64,000 bases of DNA from Halomontanus rarus (GTDB lineage: Archaea; Halobacteriota; Halobacteria; Halobacteriales; Natrialbaceae), in contig NZ_CP071597.1 of NCBI RefSeq assembly GCF_017357405.1, forward strand, positions 2,108,001 to 2,172,000, read 5' to 3'. This document shows, piece by piece, positions 59,003 to 64,000 of this stretch; position 1 is the stretch's first letter; each line of letters opens with the position of its first letter. The notes under the pieces were generated by a model. It ran no database searches, had not been told where the DNA came from, and saw only the letters and a program-made list of their open reading frames with translations. The translations under genes were made by a program, and so were the position numbers.

Positions 59003-60088
59003 GTGACTGACTGGAACCAGTTCAGGGGCGACCGTCGAAACTCGGGTCGCCGACCCGATCTCGAGGGGCCCGAACGGATCGAGACCGACTGGTCCGTCGA
59101 TTTCGACGGCGCGGTGAGCTGTTCGCCCGTGGTCGGCCGCGACACGGTCTACGTCGGAACCGACCGCGGCCGGCTCCACGCCGTCGACAGACACCGTGGT
59201 CATCGACGCTGGGTGTTCGACGCGACGGCGGCGATCGGTTCGGAGCCGGTCGCGACGCGAGATCGACTCTACCTCGCCGCCAGCGACGGCACCGTCTCGG
59301 CACTGGACCCCGCCACCGGCGAACGGGAGTGGCAGTACTCGGCGGCGGGACCGCTCGAGTCGCCGCTGGCGGTCGCCGACGACGCGCTCTTCGTCGGCGA
59401 CGCGTCCGGACTGATCGTACTCGAGACCGCCACCGGCGAGCAGCGGTGGGCCCACGAAACCGAGACACCCGTCGCCGGGAGTCCGGCGATCGCCGACGAC
59501 AGAAACCGTAGACGGGTGTACGTCGGGACCGACGCCGAATCGGTCCGCGCCGTCGACCTCGAGACCGGCGAGGAGGCGTGGATCGCGCCGACCGACGGGA
59601 CGATCGTCGGCGGACCGACCGTCGCGGACGATCGGGTGTACGTCGCCGACGACGCGGGCACGCTGCTCGCGCTGGACGCCGACACCGGTCAGTCGTGGTT
59701 CGCGTACGAAATTTCGGGCGCGTTCACGTCGTCGGTGACCGTCGTCGGGGAGACGGCGTTCGTCGGCGCCGACGACGAGTACTGCCACGTGATCGAGACG
59801 ACCTTCGGCACCCGCAAACTCAGCGGCCTCCTCTTCTCGAAGAAGGGCGTCCCCCTCGACGGGAGCGTCCGCGGCAGTCCGGTCGTCGCCGGCGACGTCC
59901 TCTTCGTCGGCGACTCGAGCGGCACGTTCTACGGGATCCGGGTCGACGACGCCGATTTTCTCTGGCACTTCACCCCCGACCGCCCCGTCGTGACCACGCC
60001 TGCACTGGCCGACGATCGACTCTACGTCGGCTGCGAGGACGGACGGCTGGCCTGTTTAGCGTGGAATCGGGACGAACGACGGGTGTAA
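59003..60088 (+). CDS. PQQ-like beta-propeller (BamB-type) protein
   Basis: A 361-residue protein made of about seven to eight PQQ-type propeller blades, with repeats such as VVGRDTVYVGTDRGRLHAVDR, VATRDRLYLAASDGTVSALD and VADDRVYVADDAGTLLALD. It starts VTDWNQFRGDRRNSG, without a signal peptide or lipobox, so it is cytoplasmic as predicted from the GTG start. Such propellers act as scaffolds; no PQQ-enzyme residues stand out. The longer upstream frame is not PQQ-like. Confidence 0.85.
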   Translation: MTDWNQFRGDRRNSGRRPDLEGPERIETDWSVDFDGAVSCSPVVGRDTVYVGTDRGRLHAVDRHRGHRRWVFDATAAIGSEPVATRDRLYLAASDGTVSALDPATGEREWQYSAAGPLESPLAVADDALFVGDASGLIVLETATGEQRWAHETETPVAGSPAIADDRNRRRVYVGTDAESVRAVDLETGEEAWIAPTDGTIVGGPTVADDRVYVADDAGTLLALDADTGQSWFAYEISGAFTSSVTVVGETAFVGADDEYCHVIETTFGTRKLSGLLFSKKGVPLDGSVRGSPVVAGDVLFVGDSSGTFYGIRVDDADFLWHFTPDRPVVTTPALADDRLYVGCEDGRLACLAWNRDERRV

Positions 60089-60260
60089 TCGGACTCGAGT
60101 TCGGACCGCGGACGACTCGTCTCACATCGTCTCGACCTCGAGTCGATCGACCCACCGCTGCGGACTGCTGAAGCCTCGGCTTCGTATCTAAACCTGCGGT
60201 CGGTGCTCGAAACGACCCCACCGCCCTCCCGCACTTTCACTTTCACTCCCCTGTTAACGA

Positions 60261-60271
60261 GGGTTTATGTG
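60261..60271 (+). promoter_or_regulatory. TATA-like box of radA
   Basis: GGGTTTATGTG lies 23-33 bp before the ATG at 60294, fitting a leaderless radA transcript. Confidence 0.55.
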
Positions 60272-60293
60272 ATGTCCGGCGCAAGAACCGACC

Positions 60294-61325
60294 ATGGCAG
60301 ACGCAGACCTCGAGACACTCCCCGGCGTTGGACCGGCAACCGCAGACAAACTTCACGAAGCGGGCTTCGACTCCTTCCAGAGTCTGGCCGTGGCCTCCCC
60401 CTCCGAGCTGTCGAACACGGCGGACGTCGGCGAGTCCACTGCGTCGGACATCGTCCGCGCGGCCCGCGACGCCGCCGACATCGGCGGCTTCGAGACCGGT
60501 TCGACGGTCCTCGAGCGACGAAACGAGATCGGCAAGCTCAGCTGGCACATCGACGAGGTCGACGACCTGCTGGGCGGCGGTATCGAGACCCAGTCGATCA
60601 CCGAGGTGTACGGCGAGTTCGGTGCCGGGAAGTCCCAGGTCACCCACCAGATGGCGGTCAACGTCCAGCTCCCCAAGGAGGTCGGCGGACTCCACGGCTC
60701 CTGTATCTTCGTCGACTCCGAAGACACGTTCCGTCCCGAACGAATCGACGACATGGTCCGTGGACTCCCCGAAGAGGCCATCGAGGCCACACTCGAGGAC
60801 CGCGAGATCGAGGGCAGCCCCGGCGACGAGGAGACGATGGAGGAACTCGTCAACGACATCCTCGACAAGATCCACGTCGCGAAGGCGTTCAACTCCAACC
60901 ACCAGATGCTGCTGGCCGAGAAGGCCAAGGAACTCGCCAGCGAGCACGAGGAGTCGGAGTACCCCGTTCGACTGCTCTGCGTCGACTCCCTGACCGCACA
61001 CTTCCGTGCGGAGTACGTCGGCCGTGGGAACCTCGCCGACCGCCAGCAGAAACTCAACAAGCACCTCCACGACATCGATAAGGTCGGCAACCTCTACAAC
61101 TGCGCCGTCATCGTCACCAATCAGGTCGCCTCGAACCCCGACTCGTTCTTCGGCGACCCGACCCAGCCGATCGGTGGCAACATCCTCGGGCACAAGTCGA
61201 CCTTCCGGATGTACCTCCGCAAGTCCAAGGGCGACAAGCGGATCGTCCGCCTCGTCGACGCGCCGAACCTCGCCGACGGCGAGGCCGTCATGCGGGTTCA
61301 GGATGGCGGACTGAAGCCGGAATAA
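60294..61325 (+). CDS. radA: DNA repair and recombination protein RadA
   Basis: RadA is the archaeal RecA/Rad51 strand-exchange protein. The 343-residue protein has an N-terminal helix-hairpin-helix domain (residues 8-60, [19 protein letters not shown]), Walker A GEFGAGKS (107-114), Walker B LLCVDS (226-231) and the L1/L2 region with [18 protein letters not shown] (about 250-267) and [21 protein letters not shown]. No intein is present, unlike in some haloarchaeal recombinases. The ATG is supported by a TATA-like box. Confidence 0.97.
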   Translation: MADADLETLPGVGPATADKLHEAGFDSFQSLAVASPSELSNTADVGESTASDIVRAARDAADIGGFETGSTVLERRNEIGKLSWHIDEVDDLLGGGIETQSITEVYGEFGAGKSQVTHQMAVNVQLPKEVGGLHGSCIFVDSEDTFRPERIDDMVRGLPEEAIEATLEDREIEGSPGDEETMEELVNDILDKIHVAKAFNSNHQMLLAEKAKELASEHEESEYPVRLLCVDSLTAHFRAEYVGRGNLADRQQKLNKHLHDIDKVGNLYNCAVIVTNQVASNPDSFFGDPTQPIGGNILGHKSTFRMYLRKSKGDKRIVRLVDAPNLADGEAVMRVQDGGLKPE

Positions 61326-61379
61326 CGACTTCACGTCCATCGGTTTCCAAAATATCGTTCTAAAGCGGTGCGGTGGACA

Positions 61380-61437
61380 CGGGTGTTACACCCGCGAGCG
61401 AACGACGTGAGCGAGCGGCCTTTTTCGCCCAGATGTT
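61380..61437 (+). terminator. Inverted repeats and T-run after radA
   Basis: Downstream of radA there is a perfect hairpin CGGGTGT-TA-CACCCG (about 61380-61394), a degenerate repeat GCGAGCG...TGAGCGAGCGG, and then GGCCTTTTTCGCC (about 61424-61436). The T-run following GC-rich inverted repeats makes this a plausible terminator. Confidence 0.45.
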
Positions 61438-61477
61438 TTGCGGAAGCGGGCAGCTCTCGGCAGATTCGAGCGTAAAA

Positions 61478-61485
61478 AGGTAGAA
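61478..61485 (-). terminator. T-run terminator after sufU
   Basis: Immediately after the sufU stop the minus strand reads CCTTTTTACG, a T-run typical of archaeal termination. Confidence 0.4.
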
Positions 61486-61486
61486 T

Positions 61487-61906
61487 CTAGTCTTCGGTCG
61501 TCGTCTTCTCCTTCTCGAGTTCGCCGCGGTAGATCTCGGCGCCGTCCTGGGCGACCTTCTCGGCGAGGACGGCACACTTGATCCGCATCGGCGAGATGTC
61601 GACGCCGAGCATGTCGACGACGTCGTCGCGGTCCATCTCCTGGAGTTCCTCGAGCGTCTTCCCCTGGAGCTCCGAGGAGAGCATGCTCGCACTGGCCTGA
61701 CTGATCGCACAGCCGTCGCCTTTGAAGGCGACGTACTCGATGGTCTCCCCGTCGTCTTCGAGGCGGACGTCCATACGAATCTCGTCGCCACACATCGGGT
61801 TCTCGCCGACGTGGGTGAACGTCGGCTCCTCGAGTTCCCCGTAGTTACGCGGGTTCTTGTAGTGGTCGAGGATCTGCTGTCGGTACATGTCCGAGCCCAT
61901 TCCCAT
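61487..61906 (-). CDS. sufU: SufU/IscU-type iron-sulfur cluster scaffold
   Basis: The 139-residue scaffold has the IscU/SufU active residues Cys39 (in MCGDEIRM), Asp41, Cys66 (GDGCAISQAS) and Cys111 (RIKCAVLAEK). MYRQQILDHYKNPRNYGELEEP (by position about 7-28) is typical of SufU. The gap between the second and third Cys regions fits the SufU type. The last residues (EKEKTTTED) are charged. It lies near sufS (two genes upstream), which supplies sulfur. Several Met codons occur at the start (MGMGSDMYR); the first is kept. Confidence 0.94.
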   Translation of the reverse strand: MGMGSDMYRQQILDHYKNPRNYGELEEPTFTHVGENPMCGDEIRMDVRLEDDGETIEYVAFKGDGCAISQASASMLSSELQGKTLEELQEMDRDDVVDMLGVDISPMRIKCAVLAEKVAQDGAEIYRGELEKEKTTTED

Positions 61907-62147
61907 TGTTGAGCGGTATACGCGCGTCCGACCGAAAAGGGTTGCGACCGGAAACGCGAGCCTCGAGGGTGCGTCTCGAGTTCGGCGTCGAAGAACGGAG
62001 CTGGCGGGGGCGCAAACGACGGTCGAGGCGGTGTCGAGACGTGCACGGACAGAGCAGTTGTCGTGGACGGTCTGAATGCGTGTGAGTTCGATGGCGGTGA
62101 GAGGACTGCCAGGTCGAGAACTGCGCGGAACGACGGCAGTCGTGATC
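61907..62147. other. Intergenic region before sufU
   Basis: It contains a TATA-like CCCTTTTCGG (minus strand, about 61935-61944) about 29-38 bp before sufU. The rest is GC-rich with no convincing gene. Confidence 0.4.
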
Positions 62148-62459
62148 TCAGGCCGAACCCCGCCTGCGATCCCGACCGGAACGGGGATCGATCGGCGGGT
62201 TCAGGTAGAGCGCGTCGACGACCACACAGATCGCGACGAACGCGGCCGGGGTCAGCGCCTGCACCACCGACAGCCCGGTTGCGCTCGCGACGACCATCGC
62301 GACTGCGAACACGGCCGGGATGAACCCGAGCGTGAGGTCGTATCGGGTCGCCGCGGTGAGCGCATCGACCAGCGTCTCGAGCGGGTCTCGACTGCGACTT
62401 CGATCTCGATCCTGCCTGCGACCACGATCAGAAACGGACGTACCGATCGTGTCACTCAT
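62148..62459 (-). CDS. Small membrane protein with two helices (unknown)
   Basis: A 103-residue protein: an Arg/Asp-rich N-terminal part (DRGRRQDRDRSRSRDPLE) followed by two helices (about residues 43-62 and 66-85) and a basic end (RSGRDRRRGSA). I recognise no named family. It is encoded between the sufU and ArsR-type genes on the same strand and could be co-transcribed with either. The ATG at 62459 is preferred over one three codons earlier. Confidence 0.65.
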   Translation of the reverse strand: MSDTIGTSVSDRGRRQDRDRSRSRDPLETLVDALTAATRYDLTLGFIPAVFAVAMVVASATGLSVVQALTPAAFVAICVVVDALYLNPPIDPRSGRDRRRGSA

Positions 62460-62557
62460 TGGTCTCACCTCGGCGGGAAACAGTAGGACCGCCAGTCACA
62501 AAAATCTCATGCGTCGACCGGATCGCAGTCCGGCGGTTTCCGATCACCGGATCCGTC

Positions 62558-63442
62558 TCAGTTCACCTCGAGCACGCGAGTCCTCGTCGTCAAATCCGAC
62601 TCGACGAACGCCTCGAGCGTAGCCCCCTCGAGTTCGATCCTCGAGGTTACCGTCACGGGGGAGGTCGATTCGACGGACAGATCCGCCGTCCGCTGAGCGG
62701 GGAGGTTCCAAGACTCGGTGTCGTCGAGATCGATCCCCTGATGGTGGTAGAACGCGACGACGGCCGGTTGGACCAGCAGATAGCTGTTGACCGAGAGCGT
62801 GATCGTTTCGCCGCAGCGGTCGCAATCGAATCGGACGCCGACCGGTTCCTCGTCCGCGAGGCTCTCGATATCGCTCCCGTGCGCGAGGCGGCCGGTGATC
62901 ACTCCCCCGCAGGGGGGACAGATCCCGTCCGCAGCCATCGCGACGATATTCGCGATCCACCGATCGAACGTTCGCGTCAGCGCGTCTCGATCTCGCCCCT
63001 CGAAGCCGCCCGGTGGGAACCCGAACGCCGACAGCAGTTCGTCGCAGGTCGGACACCGAACCGTCACCCGTTCGTCCTCGTAGGTCGCCTCGATGGTTCC
63101 GCCACAGTCCACGCACGTCGATTCGAGGTCGAATGTGCCTAGCGAACCGCGTCGGGTGTAAGTCCCGGCGTGGATCGCGCCGACGATCCGATGGCCGGCG
63201 TAGGTGAGTTCGTAGGTTCCGTCCTCGGTTCGGCGGACGACGGTCTCGAGGAGCTTCGAGAGGTGGTAGTTGAACTGACCGCTGTCGGCCATCTCTACCC
63301 GCGTTCGCAGTTCGGTGAACGAGAGCGGGACGTCAGCCTCGCCGAGCGCTTCGACGATGGCGATGCGGGTCTCCTCGCCCAGGGTGGCGAACGCATCGGA
63401 GGGAGATGTCTCGAATTCGGTCACGTCCTCGTCTGCAGTCAC
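62558..63442 (-). CDS. ArsR-type winged-helix regulator with zinc-ribbon C-terminal domain
   Basis: A 294-residue regulator. The N-terminal winged helix (about residues 8-90) shows AFATLGEETRIAIVEALGE and SGQFNYHLSKLLETVVRRTEDGTYELT (by position). The C-terminal part has several CxxC knuckles (CVDCGG, CPTC, CPPCGG, CDRCGE), suggesting two zinc ribbons; this arrangement is common in haloarchaeal HTH proteins with a DUF7351-like C-domain. The start is GTG at 63442: a TATA-like CCGATTTATCG at 63465-63475 lies 23-33 bp upstream and rules out the longer ATG at 63502. It lies between sufU and sufS, so control of Fe-S genes is possible but not shown. Confidence 0.8.
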   Translation of the reverse strand: MTADEDVTEFETSPSDAFATLGEETRIAIVEALGEADVPLSFTELRTRVEMADSGQFNYHLSKLLETVVRRTEDGTYELTYAGHRIVGAIHAGTYTRRGSLGTFDLESTCVDCGGTIEATYEDERVTVRCPTCDELLSAFGFPPGGFEGRDRDALTRTFDRWIANIVAMAADGICPPCGGVITGRLAHGSDIESLADEEPVGVRFDCDRCGETITLSVNSYLLVQPAVVAFYHHQGIDLDDTESWNLPAQRTADLSVESTSPVTVTSRIELEGATLEAFVESDLTTRTRVLEVN

Positions 63443-63464
63443 GACCGCTCTAGAACCGGCTGAA

Positions 63465-63475
63465 CGATAAATCGG
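63465..63475 (-). promoter_or_regulatory. TATA box of the ArsR-type regulator gene
   Basis: Minus-strand CCGATTTATCG lies 23-33 bp before the GTG at 63442. It decides the GTG start. Confidence 0.6.
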
Positions 63476-63503
63476 TCTGTTCGTGGTCGTGATGGCGGCC
63501 AAT

Positions 63504-64000
63504 CTACGCGAACAGCTGGCGCGCGCTATCGATCGCGTCGACCAGCGCGTCGATCTCCTCGCGGGTGTTGTAGATGTAAAAGGAGGCCCGAGCGGACGCC
63601 GCCACCCCGAGTTTGTCGTGCAGCGGCTGGGTACAGTGATCGCCCGCCCGGATCGCGACCGCGTAGTCGTTCATGATCGAGGCAAGGTCGTGGGCGTGGA
63701 CGCCCTCGAGGTTGAATCCGACGAGGCCACCACGGTCCGGGCCGGGCTCGGGACCGTAGATTTCCACGTCCGAGTGCGCCGAGAGTTGCTCGTAAGCGTA
63801 GCGGGCCAGCTCCCGTTCGTGGGCCTCGATGCGTTCCATGCCGATCCCCTCGAGGTAGTCGATCGCGGCGACGAGACCGATCGCTTCGGCGATCTGTGGG
63901 GTGCCGGCCTCGAACTTCCACGGGAGTTCGTTCCAGGTCGAGTCCTCGAAGGTGACCTTCGTGATCATGTCGCCGCCGTAGAGGTACGGCTGCATCTCCT
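63504..64000 (-). CDS. sufS: Cysteine desulfurase SufS, C-terminal part (cut by window edge)
   Basis: SufS takes sulfur from cysteine with PLP and hands it to SufU. About 165 residues of the C-terminal half are visible: MQPYLYGGDMITKVTFEDST, FEAGTPQIAEAIGLVAAIDYL (about the conserved E-A-G-T-P), and the catalytic loop VAIRAGDHCTQPLHDKLG, where the Cys is the persulfide-bearing residue. The ending SFYIYNTREEIDALVDAI is typical of the SufS/CsdA family. The gene continues beyond the right edge of the window. Confidence 0.95.
   Translation of the reverse strand, partial: EMQPYLYGGDMITKVTFEDSTWNELPWKFEAGTPQIAEAIGLVAAIDYLEGIGMERIEAHERELARYAYEQLSAHSDVEIYGPEPGPDRGGLVGFNLEGVHAHDLASIMNDYAVAIRAGDHCTQPLHDKLGVAASARASFYIYNTREEIDALVDAIDSARQLFA

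Overview
The window is GC-rich, almost fully coding chromosomal DNA from a haloarchaeon, most likely of the Natrialbales (Natrinema/Haloterrigena/Natronorubrum-like). The evidence is the acidic (D/E-rich) proteome, archaeal informational genes (TFB, RadA, RFC small subunit, archaeal AlaRS, NMD3, XPD-like helicase), a SAMP2 ubiquitin-like protein, mevalonate-type lipid metabolism (type 2 IPP isomerase), a HalOD1 domain, many small haloarchaeal DUF and zinc-ribbon proteins, and mostly leaderless promoters with a TATA-like box 22-35 bp before the start codon. The genus is an inference.

Layout. 1-5.1 kb: 5' part of uvrB, small hypothetical genes, and a MacB-like ABC exporter pair. 5.1-13 kb: a membrane histidine kinase preceded by a 125-bp MITE-like element, a TFB gene divergent from rpiA, and a six-PAS soluble histidine kinase whose catalytic core is almost the same as that of the first kinase. 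13-20 kb: a NosD-like secreted beta-helix protein, idi-2, an MBL hydrolase, a histone-fold protein, larB and small zinc proteins. 20-28 kb: GIY-YIG protein, flavodoxin-like reductase, DUF4349 lipoprotein, phosphohexomutase, GIDE-like membrane protein, GNAT, SAMP2 and a bactofilin-like membrane protein. 28-37 kb: rfcS, a third large kinase, TspO, a Tat-exported protein with a membrane partner, and alaS. 37-49 kb: metabolism (alpha/beta hydrolase-like, degenerate ANL enzyme, GATase, acyl-CoA dehydrogenase, methyltransferase, asparaginase, ferredoxin, PHP) and small conserved genes. 49-56 kb: second MITE copy, a tRNA-like RNA without a normal anticodon arm, an XPD-family helicase, and the Taw2/NMD3 pair. 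56-64 kb: htpX, YdjM-like and pspAB (membrane stress), a PQQ propeller, radA, and a Fe-S region (sufU, ArsR-type regulator, 3' part of sufS).

Themes: DNA repair and recombination (uvrB, XPD-like, radA, rfcS), sensing (three kinases, HalOD1), ribosome/tRNA maturation (NMD3, Taw2, alaS), sulfur/Fe-S chemistry (SufS, SufU, SAMP2, ferredoxins) and envelope stress (HtpX, PspAB). I see no CRISPR array, rRNA, complete insertion sequence or provirus. The most unusual items are the tRNA-like RNA at 51061-51149, the two-copy 125-bp terminal-inverted-repeat element, the repeat- and palindrome-rich region before htpX, and two enzyme homologues that have lost catalytic motifs.
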